5,924 nucleotides of DNA from Flavobacteriales bacterium. Its GTDB lineage: Bacteria > Bacteroidota > Bacteroidia > Flavobacteriales_D > SKUL01. Positions 1 to 5,653 of the stretch are shown in pieces. The notes beneath the pieces are model-generated. The model searched no databases. It worked only from the letters and a program-made list of their open reading frames with translations, and had not been told where the DNA came from. Position 1 is the stretch's first letter, and each line of letters opens with the position of its first letter. The position numbers were made by a program, and so were the translations under genes. The stretch lies in contig SKUL01000234.1 of the NCBI GenBank assembly GCA_007129985.1, positions 1 through 5,924 on the forward strand. Reading direction: 5' to 3'.

Positions 1-683
1 AAACGGATCCACTCAATGCCTTCAACCTCCGATAATTTATCGAGCAGTTTGGCCAAAACGCGCTCACCGTACAAGTCTAAACCGTAATAGGTCAAATCCT
101 GTGCGATGAGAATCAGTTCCTTTGTTCCCTGTGCAGCAAGCTTGCGGGCGCTTTCCACAAGATCTTCCATAGGAGTTGAACGATGTTTTCCGCGCATCAG
201 CGGAATGGCACAAAAAGCACAGGGGCGGTCACAGCCCTCAGCAATCTTAAAATAGGCGTAGTGCGCGGGAGTGGTCAGCAATCGCTCACCTACCAGCTCG
301 TGTTTGTAATCGGCCTTGAGGGTTTTAAGCAGACGGGGTAATTCGCGGGTTCCGAAATAGGCATCCACCTCAGGAATTTCCTTTTCAAGATCGTCGCGGT
401 ATCGCTCAGAAAGACAACCGGTCACATACACTTTATCAACCAGACCACTTTTCTTGGCCTCTGCGTATTGTAGAATGGTATCAACACTCTCCTGCTTGGC
501 GTTGTCAATAAAGCCGCAGGTATTGATGATTACGATTTCCGCGTCATCTGTTTCTGACTCGTGGCTCACGTCAAACTTGTTGGCCCGAAGCTGGGCCATC
601 ATTACTTCGGAGTCGAATATATTTTTGGAGCACCCGAGGGTAATTACGTTGACTTTGTTCTTTCTAAGCGATCTTGCTTTCAT
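1..683 (-). CDS. rimO: RimO, ribosomal protein uS12 methylthiotransferase (N-terminal part, cut by window start)
   Basis: RimO is a radical-SAM enzyme with two iron-sulfur clusters that adds a methylthio group to a conserved aspartate of ribosomal protein uS12. Only the first 227 residues are in the window; the reading frame runs off base 1 without a stop. Visible are the N-terminal UPF0004 domain with its three cluster cysteines C18 (in LGCSKN), C56 (NTCGF) and C90 (VTGCLSERY), followed by the radical-SAM motif CxxxCxxC at residues 151-158 (CDRPCAFC). The rest of the radical-SAM barrel and the C-terminal TRAM domain lie outside; family members are usually about 430-440 residues. The LGCSKN and GCLSERY wording and the exact spacing favour RimO over its relative MiaB. 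The ATG at 683 is preceded by an A-rich stretch and no Shine-Dalgarno. It lies 32 bases downstream of the ftsY stop, so it is probably cotranscribed with ftsY. Confidence 0.95.
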   Translation of the reverse strand, partial: MKARSLRKNKVNVITLGCSKNIFDSEVMMAQLRANKFDVSHESETDDAEIVIINTCGFIDNAKQESVDTILQYAEAKKSGLVDKVYVTGCLSERYRDDLEKEIPEVDAYFGTRELPRLLKTLKADYKHELVGERLLTTPAHYAYFKIAEGCDRPCAFCAIPLMRGKHRSTPMEDLVESARKLAAQGTKELILIAQDLTYYGLDLYGERVLAKLLDKLSEVEGIEWIR

Positions 684-715
684 TTTACAGCTTTACATTC
701 AACGGATTCGCACTT

Positions 716-1666
716 TCAACCGAAAAGTGAATCCACAAACTCGCGCTTATTGAACACCTGAAGATGATCAATACCCTCTCCCACTCCGATATATTTTACT
801 GGGATTTTGAACTGGTCGGAAATACCAATCACCACCCCACCTTTGGCTGTTCCGTCAATTTTGGTGAGAGCGAGGGCGCTTACCTCAGTGGCCTGGGTAA
901 ACTGGCGGGCCTGCTCAATGGCGTTTTGGCCGGTGGAGCCATCCAGCACAAGTAAAACCTCGTGCGGTGCATCGGGCAACACTTTTTTCATGACCGTGCG
1001 AATCTTGGTTAGCTCGTTCATAAGGTTCACTTTGTTGTGAAGTCGGCCGGCGGTATCCACAATCACCACATCTGCTCCCGAGGCTTTGGCAGATTGAAGC
1101 GTATCGTATGCAACCGACGCAGGGTCGGCGCCCATACCCTGCTGAACCATGGGAACCCCCACACGTTCAGACCAAATACGTAACTGATCTACAGCGGCGG
1201 CCCGGAAAGTATCGGCAGCGCCGAGCACTACTTTTAATCCTTTTTGCTTGAATTGGTGCGCCAGTTTGCCAATGGTAGTCGTTTTTCCTACGCCGTTTAC
1301 GCCTACTACCATGATGACGTATGGACCTTCCACCTTTGGAATGGAAAATTCTACGGCGTCTTCGTTGTTGTTCTCAGTAAGCAGTGCTGACACCTCATCG
1401 CGTAGAATCTGGTTGAGTTCGGATGTGCCGAGGTATTTGTCGCGCGACACCCGCTCTTCAATTCGCTCAATAATTTTCAGTGTGGTTTCAACGCCTACGT
1501 CAGAAGTGACCAACACTTCCTCAAGGTTGTCGAGCACTTCATCATCTACCTGCGACTTTCCTGCAACGGCGCGCGCAAGCTTGGAGAAAACGTTCTCTTT
1601 GGTTTTCTCGAGCCCCTTATCGAGGGTCTCTTTCTTCTCGCGAGAAAAAAAGTTGAATATTCCCAT
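716..1666 (-). CDS. ftsY: FtsY, signal recognition particle receptor GTPase
   Basis: FtsY is the SRP receptor. It docks ribosome-nascent chain-SRP complexes at the inner membrane and, with Ffh, hydrolyses GTP to hand membrane proteins to the Sec translocon. The 316-residue protein shows an N domain (about residues 20-100) and a G domain with P-loop GVNGVGKT at 122-129, the ADTFRAAA segment at 151-158, DTAGR at 204-208, and the guanine-specificity motif TKID at 268-271 followed by GTAKGG. It starts almost directly with the amphipathic N-terminal stretch MGIFNFFSREKK and lacks the long acidic A domain of the E. coli protein, which is common outside proteobacteria. I chose the ATG at 1666; the frame is open a little further to a TTG at 1681, but the ATG begins the usual MGxFxFF start. 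It lies 73 bases downstream of the DUF4295 gene, with a terminator-like hairpin between them, and is followed by rimO. Confidence 0.97.
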   Translation of the reverse strand: MGIFNFFSREKKETLDKGLEKTKENVFSKLARAVAGKSQVDDEVLDNLEEVLVTSDVGVETTLKIIERIEERVSRDKYLGTSELNQILRDEVSALLTENNNEDAVEFSIPKVEGPYVIMVVGVNGVGKTTTIGKLAHQFKQKGLKVVLGAADTFRAAAVDQLRIWSERVGVPMVQQGMGADPASVAYDTLQSAKASGADVVIVDTAGRLHNKVNLMNELTKIRTVMKKVLPDAPHEVLLVLDGSTGQNAIEQARQFTQATEVSALALTKIDGTAKGGVVIGISDQFKIPVKYIGVGEGIDHLQVFNKREFVDSLFG

Positions 1667-1675
1667 GGCTACCTG

Positions 1676-1714
1676 AAACAAAACAGGCTTTCTCCTTTAT
1701 CTGGAAAAAGCCTG
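1676..1714 (-). terminator. Rho-independent terminator-like hairpin between the DUF4295 gene and ftsY
   Basis: An 8-base perfect inverted repeat (CAGGCTTT at 1684-1691 pairing with AAAGCCTG at 1707-1714) encloses a 15-base loop that may pair further (CC with GG). Read on the minus strand, the stem is followed at once by TTTTGTTT (1683-1676), as expected of an intrinsic terminator, 25 bases after the DUF4295 stop. On the plus strand it is followed by a shorter CTTTT, so it is formally bidirectional. It ends only 9 bases before the ftsY ATG, so it would fall in the ftsY leader if transcripts read through. Confidence 0.65.
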
Positions 1715-1739
1715 CTTTTCAATGAGGTTGAAACTGATA

Positions 1740-1892
1740 TTAAGACTTAAACCAACCGTTTACTTCGTCGTTGGTTACAATCTCTTCTTTAAAGGCGTAA
1801 GCTCCTGATTTCGGAGACTTCACCATTTTAATCACGCGGGTGTGGTTTTTTCCACCACCTGTTTGCAGACTTGCTACTGTTTTCTTTGCCAT
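1740..1892 (-). CDS. DUF4295 family small basic protein, probable Bacteroidota-specific ribosomal protein
   Basis: This 50-residue lysine-rich protein (MAKKTVASLQ... ending NGWFKS) matches the DUF4295 family as I remember it, including the TGGGK and KMVKSPKSGAY segments. The family is encoded just after rpmG in Bacteroidota. A cryo-EM study of the Flavobacterium johnsoniae ribosome described a new large-subunit protein, bL38; I believe this family is that protein, but I could not confirm the identity here. Size, charge and its place 9 bases after rpmG fit a ribosomal role. The ATG at 1892 is the only sensible start, and the MAKK opening is shared with the neighbouring bL33. A terminator-like hairpin follows the stop, so it is probably the last gene of the rpmB-rpmG-DUF4295 transcript. 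Confidence 0.9.
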   Translation of the reverse strand: MAKKTVASLQTGGGKNHTRVIKMVKSPKSGAYAFKEEIVTNDEVNGWFKS

Positions 1893-1901
1893 GACTCAAT
1901 G

Positions 1902-2090
1902 CTATTTAATCTCCTTGTGAACCGTCATGCGCTTAAGAATGGGATTGTACTTCTTAATCTCCATACGGTCGGGAGTGTTCTTACGGTTTTTGGTAGTAAT
2001 GTATCGTGAAATTCCGGGCATACCGCTTTCCTTATGCTCGGTACACTCGAGAATAACCTGAATTCTGTTTCCTTTTCCTTTCTTGGCCAT
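1902..2090 (-). CDS. rpmG: 50S ribosomal protein bL33
   Basis: bL33 is a small protein of the large ribosomal subunit. The 62-residue sequence has the family pattern: a basic start (MAKKGKGNRIQV), the ECTEH segment, the RYITTKNRKNTPDR core at about residues 29-42 and the KKYNPILKRMTVHKE ending. It has a single cysteine (C15) and lacks the two CxxC pairs of zinc-binding bL33, so it is the zinc-independent form. It begins 6 bases after rpmB ends and is followed 9 bases later by the DUF4295 gene, which indicates one transcript. The 6 bases before its ATG (GAAGTC) contain no useful Shine-Dalgarno, as is normal in Bacteroidota. Confidence 0.98.
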   Translation of the reverse strand: MAKKGKGNRIQVILECTEHKESGMPGISRYITTKNRKNTPDRMEIKKYNPILKRMTVHKEIK

Positions 2091-2096
2091 GACTTC

Positions 2097-2339
2097 TTAT
2101 TTTTCGGTGTAGTAGCCTTTTTCTTTGGCGCGTTTGAGTGCCTCTTCGATACCCAATTTATTGATGGTACGCATACCTGCTGCCGACACTTTCAGTGTAA
2201 CTTGCTTATTACCATCTGACAATTGGTAAGTTTTGGTAAACAGGTTGGGCTCAAAGGTACGCTTGGTCTTCACGTTAGAGTGTGAAACCTTGTGGCCTAC
2301 CTGCCGCTTTTTTCCTGTGATTTGACAAATTCGAGACAT
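2097..2339 (-). CDS. rpmB: 50S ribosomal protein bL28
   Basis: bL28 is a large-subunit ribosomal protein. This 80-residue sequence opens with the family signature MSRICQITGKK, continues with VSHSNVKTKRTFEPNL (about residues 18-33), which is the typical bL28 core, and has the LKVSAAGMRTI segment near 49-59. It carries one cysteine (C5) and no CxxC pairs, so it is the zinc-free form. I chose the ATG at 2339; the frame is open to a TTG at 2357, but the additional residues are not part of the family. It is the first gene of the rpmB-rpmG-DUF4295 group, 134 bases downstream of the cinA stop. That gap is long enough to hold its own promoter. Confidence 0.98.
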   Translation of the reverse strand: MSRICQITGKKRQVGHKVSHSNVKTKRTFEPNLFTKTYQLSDGNKQVTLKVSAAGMRTINKLGIEEALKRAKEKGYYTEK

Positions 2340-2367
2340 CGTATTCTGATTTTTCAAAATGGGCGTG

Positions 2368-2398
2368 CAAACTTCGGGTTTTTATTCGAGTTGAGCAA
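2368..2398 (-). promoter_or_regulatory. Candidate promoter for the rpmB ribosomal-protein group
   Basis: On the minus strand a TTG (2398-2396) is followed after 20 bases by GAAGTTTG (2375-2368), which matches five of the six fixed bases of the Bacteroidota -7 consensus TAnnTTTG. A start about five bases further on would give a leader of roughly 24 bases before the rpmB ATG. The remainder of the 134-base cinA-rpmB gap shows no clear terminator, so rpmB may also be read from cinA. The match is imperfect and could be chance. Confidence 0.3.
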
Positions 2399-2473
2399 CC
2401 ATTGAAGTGAAAAAATATGCGACTGCGACACTTTTGGGTTTCATCATGGATTTTCGGCATGAGAATCAACTGC

Positions 2474-3709
2474 TCAACTGCCCGTAACCATGTGCTTCCG
2501 AAGCATGTTCAAGGCATACAATGAGGCCACCCTGATATTTCGTAATCGGTTGCGCCCAAATGTAAATCGCTCCGCTCTGCTTCCGGATGCTGAACTGATT
2601 CCAATCCATACAGTGCCCACGGGGTTCTCCGCTGTGCCTCCATCCGGTCCGGCAATGCCTGTGGTTGAAAGCGCCACATCGGCCCCGGTGAGCTTTCGTA
2701 CTCCTTCTGCCATCTGGACAGCTACTTTTTCACACACTGCGGTTTCAGAGTCAATAACGGCGTCATCTACTCCCAAAACATCCGATTTCAGCGAGCGATG
2801 GTAGGAAACCACCCCGCCAAGGAAGTAGTCAGAACTTCCGGGAATGGCGGTAATCATTTCTGATAGATACCCTCCAGTACAACTTTCCGCAACGGACAGT
2901 GTCATTTTGCGCTCCCTCAACATCGCGCCCAATACCTCTGCAATACCCTTATCACCCCGGGCAAAAACAATATCGCCCAGAATTTCTTCGAGCCTGGCAG
3001 CCTCACGGGAAACATTGTCCTTCATTTCAATGGGCCCGCTTACACGCAAGCGCACCATTCCCGACGTGGGCAGATAGGCCAGCGATAAACCCTCCGCGCG
3101 AATGCGGTCTTCCCAATCTTTGATGCTATGTGCTATGCGCGACTCTCCAACGCCAATCGTCTGCACCACCTCATAGTAAAAACCGCCGTTTCCGAACCGC
3201 TTTCGAAGTCGCGGCAGCACGTGTTCACGCATCATGCCTTCCATCTCGTGAGGAACACCGGGCATGGAAACCACCACCTTGTTGTATTCCTCAAACCACA
3301 TTCCCATGGCGGTACCTCTGGGGTTGTGAAGGATGTCTGCCTTCTCGGGCAAATCGGCCTGTTCTTCGTTGGCCGGCAACACGGGAATGCCTTTTTCGCT
3401 AAAATACTCGCGAATGGCAGCCAGCACATCCTCGTTGCGCACCAGTTTGGTGTTAAAAAAGGAACACAGTGTTTCTTTGGTAATATCGTCACGGGTTGGG
3501 CCGAGCCCCCCTGTCACCAGAACCACATCTGCTCGTTCTGTGCACTCTTTCAACGCCGAAAGAATATGCTCTCTGTTATCTGTTATAGTGATTACCTGCT
3601 GCAGACTTATACCCGCCTCGTGCAACGCTCTTCCCATCCACGCTGCGTTGGTATTGACAGTCTGACCCAACAACAGCTCGTCGCCTATGGAAATTATCTC
3701 TGCTCGCAT
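2474..3709 (-). CDS. cinA: CinA family protein (nicotinamide-nucleotide amidohydrolase)
   Basis: CinA proteins couple an N-terminal MoaB/MogA-like domain, linked in some members to ADP-ribose pyrophosphatase activity, to a C-terminal PncC-type domain that deamidates nicotinamide mononucleotide in pyridine nucleotide recycling. The 411-residue length is the full family length. The N-terminal domain starts with AEIISIGDELLLGQTVNTN (3-21) and has TGGLGPTRDD at 66-75 and MPGVPHEMEGM at 149-159. The C-terminal domain has ESCTGG at 275-280, the GSSDYFLGGVVSYHRSLK segment at 291-308 with the conserved tyrosine and lysine, and the glycine-rich STTGIAGPDGG at 348-358. The motifs look intact. I chose the ATG at 3709; the frame stays open upstream to 3796, but family similarity starts at 3709 and a perfect promoter-like sequence ends four bases before it. 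The old name 'competence/damage-inducible' does not imply a competence role here. It is divergent from the phosphorylase gene and upstream of rpmB. Confidence 0.96.
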   Translation of the reverse strand: MRAEIISIGDELLLGQTVNTNAAWMGRALHEAGISLQQVITITDNREHILSALKECTERADVVLVTGGLGPTRDDITKETLCSFFNTKLVRNEDVLAAIREYFSEKGIPVLPANEEQADLPEKADILHNPRGTAMGMWFEEYNKVVVSMPGVPHEMEGMMREHVLPRLRKRFGNGGFYYEVVQTIGVGESRIAHSIKDWEDRIRAEGLSLAYLPTSGMVRLRVSGPIEMKDNVSREAARLEEILGDIVFARGDKGIAEVLGAMLRERKMTLSVAESCTGGYLSEMITAIPGSSDYFLGGVVSYHRSLKSDVLGVDDAVIDSETAVCEKVAVQMAEGVRKLTGADVALSTTGIAGPDGGTAENPVGTVWIGISSASGSRAERFTFGRNRLRNIRVASLYALNMLRKHMVTGS

Positions 3710-3713
3710 GAGC

Positions 3714-3742
3714 CAAAGGTAAGCAATATTGATGCGGACAAA
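3714..3742 (-). promoter_or_regulatory. cinA promoter, perfect Bacteroidota-type consensus abutting the start codon
   Basis: On the minus strand TTTG (3742-3739), a 17-base spacer and TACCTTTG (3721-3714) match the Bacteroidota consensus of a TTG/TTTG -33 element and a TAnnTTTG -7 element, with the spacing reported for Flavobacterium. Four bases (GCTC) then separate the box from the cinA ATG at 3709. Transcription would be expected to start at or next to that ATG, giving a leaderless or nearly leaderless mRNA. The motif and spacing are seen; the start point is inferred. Confidence 0.6.
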
Positions 3743-3756
3743 AGGCTTGACCCATG

Positions 3757-3782
3757 TTGCTTTTGTGCAATTACTACTTTTG
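3757..3782 (+). promoter_or_regulatory. Candidate promoter for the nucleoside phosphorylase gene
   Basis: TACTTTTG at 3775-3782 is a perfect TAnnTTTG -7 box, and it ends four bases (GAAA) before the ATG at 3787. The best upstream TTG (3757-3759) is 15 bases away, shorter than usual; another TTG at 3747-3749 is 25 bases away. The -7 box is therefore better supported than the -33 element. It lies back to back with the cinA promoter in the 77-base divergent gap. Confidence 0.4.
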
Positions 3783-3786
3783 GAAA

Positions 3787-4692
3787 ATGAAAGCATCTCA
3801 GCACAAATCCGATGGTCAACTGGCCGCCTCTGAGTTGGTACTCACCGACAATGGCGCAGTGTATCACCTCAATCTGCATCCTCATCAAATTGCGCCCAAT
3901 ATCATTGTGGTGGGTGATCAGGGCAGGGTTGAAAAGGTATCGAAGTACTTTGACCACATAGATCATCGGGTCAGCAACAGGGAGTTTGTTACCCACACCG
4001 GCAGAATTGGCTCAGTACCCATTACGGCAATGTCGACCGGTATTGGGACCGACAATATTGATATTGTGATGAATGAGTTGGATGCTCTCGTCAACATTGA
4101 CCTTCAAAACCGCGTCATCCTTCCGGAGCACACTTCCTTGAATATTGTCCGTCTCGGTACATCCGGTGCGCTTCAACAGGATTTAGGTGTGGATGAGTTT
4201 CTGTTGTCCACCCACGGACTCGGATTGGATCAGGTGCTGAATTACTACCAGTGTGAGTTTGAAAAAGAAGAACTTGAGCTGCGGGATGCATTTTTTCAAC
4301 ACACGAACTGGCCGCAGGACATGGGCTCTCCTTATATGGTTGCGGCAGGCAAAAAACTCTTTGAGCGCATTGACGGCCCCGAAATGAACCATGGTATCAC
4401 CGCCACAGCATGCGGGTTTTACGGTCCACAAGGACGAATGCTCCGCCTACCTACTCGCCTGCCCAATCTCAACGAACAACTGAGCAGCTTTAAGCACCGC
4501 GGATTTCGTGTAACCAACTTCGAAATGGAGACCTCAGCTTTGTACGGCCTGGGCGGCATGCTCGGGCACCAAACGGCCACGGTTTGCACTATTATCGCCA
4601 ATCGTATGCGCATGGAATTCAGCCGTGATTACCACGCTGCGGTGGACAGAATGATACGTGTGGTATTGGAGCGATTAACATCGGGCTATTGA
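3787..4692 (+). CDS. Nucleoside phosphorylase, uridine-phosphorylase-like
   Basis: This protein belongs to the NP-I nucleoside phosphorylase family (PNP_UDP_1), cytosolic enzymes that split nucleosides with phosphate into base and ribose-1-phosphate. Its 301 residues carry GDQGRV at 43-48 and RLGTSGA at 122-128, matching the phosphate-binding segments, with R47, R122 and T125 at expected positions. NFEMET at 244-249 corresponds to the ribose-binding Glu-Met-Glu. FYGPQGR at 211-217 keeps the Gln-x-Arg spacing that recognises uracil in E. coli Udp, so a pyrimidine nucleoside substrate is more likely than a purine. It is about 50 residues longer than Udp, with an additional N-terminus of roughly 15-20 residues and a longer middle region near 150-200, so specificity stays uncertain. 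An upstream in-frame ATG at 3754 would add 11 residues (MLLLCNYYFWK), but a promoter-like box overlaps that stretch. It is divergent from cinA and followed by the SirB1-like gene. Confidence 0.9.
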   Translation: MKASQHKSDGQLAASELVLTDNGAVYHLNLHPHQIAPNIIVVGDQGRVEKVSKYFDHIDHRVSNREFVTHTGRIGSVPITAMSTGIGTDNIDIVMNELDALVNIDLQNRVILPEHTSLNIVRLGTSGALQQDLGVDEFLLSTHGLGLDQVLNYYQCEFEKEELELRDAFFQHTNWPQDMGSPYMVAAGKKLFERIDGPEMNHGITATACGFYGPQGRMLRLPTRLPNLNEQLSSFKHRGFRVTNFEMETSALYGLGGMLGHQTATVCTIIANRMRMEFSRDYHAAVDRMIRVVLERLTSGY

Positions 4693-4717
4693 AAAAGGGG
4701 CACCGCGGGTGAACAGG

Positions 4718-4743
4718 TTGTGCTCTGCCACGTTGTACATTCG
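4718..4743 (+). promoter_or_regulatory. Weak candidate promoter for the SirB1-like gene
   Basis: TACATTCG at 4736-4743 matches five of the six fixed bases of TAnnTTTG and ends four bases (TACT) before the ATG at 4748. A TTG at 4718-4720 lies 15 bases upstream. The layout is the same as at the phosphorylase gene, which is the main reason to list it. Alternatively the gene is simply read from the phosphorylase promoter, since only 55 bases separate the two genes. Confidence 0.25.
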
Positions 4744-4747
4744 TACT

Positions 4748-5647
4748 ATGAATGAAGGTTCGCCGCTCAAGCCCGAAGAGATAGATGCCCTGCTCAACCT
4801 GATTGACGACCCCGACGATCAAATCTACACCCAGGTTCGCGATCAGATCGTTTCACTCGGCGCTTCGGTGATACCCAAACTGGAGCTTTTCTGGGAAGAC
4901 CAGGAGCCCGGCGATGTGTTTCAGCGACGCATCGAAGATATCATCCACGAAATTCAATTTTCATCGGTAGAGCAGAGTCTGAAGGACTGGCATGAAAGCG
5001 GCGCTGAAAGTTTGCTGGAAGGGGCGCTCATCATCAACCGCTACCAATATCCTGAGCTGGACGAAACCGAAATCCGCGAAACCATTGCACGCATTCGTCA
5101 GGATATTTGGCTGGAACTAAACGACAACCTCACCTCTTTTGAGCAGGTACGCGTGATGAACGAAATCATCTTTAACGTGCACGGATTCAAAGGGAACAAG
5201 AAAAATTACCACGCCCCGCAGAATTCCTACCTGAGTCATGTGCTTGAGTCGAAACGAGGCAACCCTTTGTCTTTAAGTATGCTCTACATCATTCTGGCGG
5301 AGAGCCTCGACGTGCCCATTTTCGGTGTTAACCTGCCTCACCATTTTATTCTGGCCTACGAAGACCGCTTCAACATTTACCGCGAAACCGACACCGCCAA
5401 CAAAGAGCGGAAAGTCCTCTTCTATATGGACGCTTTCAGCAAGGGCACGCTGCTGAACAGAGCCGAAATTGTGCGTTTCCTCAAGCGTCAAAAACTGGAG
5501 CCCAAACCGGAGTACTTCATGCCTTGCGACAACAGCGTGATGATGGTTCGGTGTATCCACAACCTCATCTTTGCCTATCAGCACGCTGGCGAGGAAGCCA
5601 AAATTGAGGAACTTAAAAAGCTGCTGGCCATCTTTTCGGCCGCTTGA
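4748..5647 (+). CDS. SirB1 / transglutaminase-like family protein of unknown function
   Basis: The 299-residue protein resembles the SirB1 family with a Transglut_core2 domain; the molecular function of this family is not established. No signal peptide or membrane segment is seen, so it is likely cytosolic. The first 70 or so residues are helical and acidic (LLNLIDDPDD at 16-25, then a region that could be HEAT-like). The family core follows: APQNSYL at 156-162, GNPLSLSMLY at 171-180 and NLPHHFILAY at 195-204. The tail (about 262-297, RCIHNLIFAYQHAGEE...) resembles a single TPR-like helical pair. There is no cysteine before residue 260, so the thiol nucleophile of true transglutaminases is absent from the core although histidines are kept. 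I chose the ATG at 4748; the frame is open to a GTG at 4709, but the additional 13 residues look unrelated to the family. It follows the phosphorylase gene on the same strand and converges on the wecB-like gene. Confidence 0.88.
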   Translation: MNEGSPLKPEEIDALLNLIDDPDDQIYTQVRDQIVSLGASVIPKLELFWEDQEPGDVFQRRIEDIIHEIQFSSVEQSLKDWHESGAESLLEGALIINRYQYPELDETEIRETIARIRQDIWLELNDNLTSFEQVRVMNEIIFNVHGFKGNKKNYHAPQNSYLSHVLESKRGNPLSLSMLYIILAESLDVPIFGVNLPHHFILAYEDRFNIYRETDTANKERKVLFYMDAFSKGTLLNRAEIVRFLKRQKLEPKPEYFMPCDNSVMMVRCIHNLIFAYQHAGEEAKIEELKKLLAIFSAA

Positions 5648-5653
5648 TGTGGT

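Noticed and set aside
454..761. Two overlapping plus-strand open frames near the rimO start
   Set aside because: They are antisense to rimO and the end of ftsY, and the rimO frame with its cluster cysteines explains the region.
1248..1676. Plus-strand open frame of 142 codons opposite ftsY
   Set aside because: Serine/threonine-rich translation typical of an antisense shadow; ftsY on the other strand is unmistakable.
2411..2431. Short direct repeat (TCGCA-G-TCGCA) beside an A/T run in the cinA-rpmB gap
   Set aside because: Two 5-base units are well within chance, and no regulator site or repeat family is recognised.
2444..2462. Inverted repeat TCATG/CATGA downstream of the cinA stop as a terminator
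   Set aside because: The 5-bp stem is AT-containing with a 9-base loop and no following T-tract, so it is too weak to call.
3754..3786. Upstream ATG giving the phosphorylase 11 more residues
   Set aside because: The additional residues (MLLLCNYYFWK) resemble neither the family nor a real signal peptide, and a perfect TAnnTTTG box overlaps them; the ATG at 3787 is preferred though not proven.
3128..3790. Plus-strand open frame of 220 codons opposite cinA
   Set aside because: It lies almost entirely antisense to a full-length, motif-intact cinA, shows no recognisable motif, and is a by-product of cinA codon usage.
4709..4747. Upstream GTG start for the SirB1-like gene
   Set aside because: The additional 13 residues are not family-like, and the ATG at 4748 is directly available.
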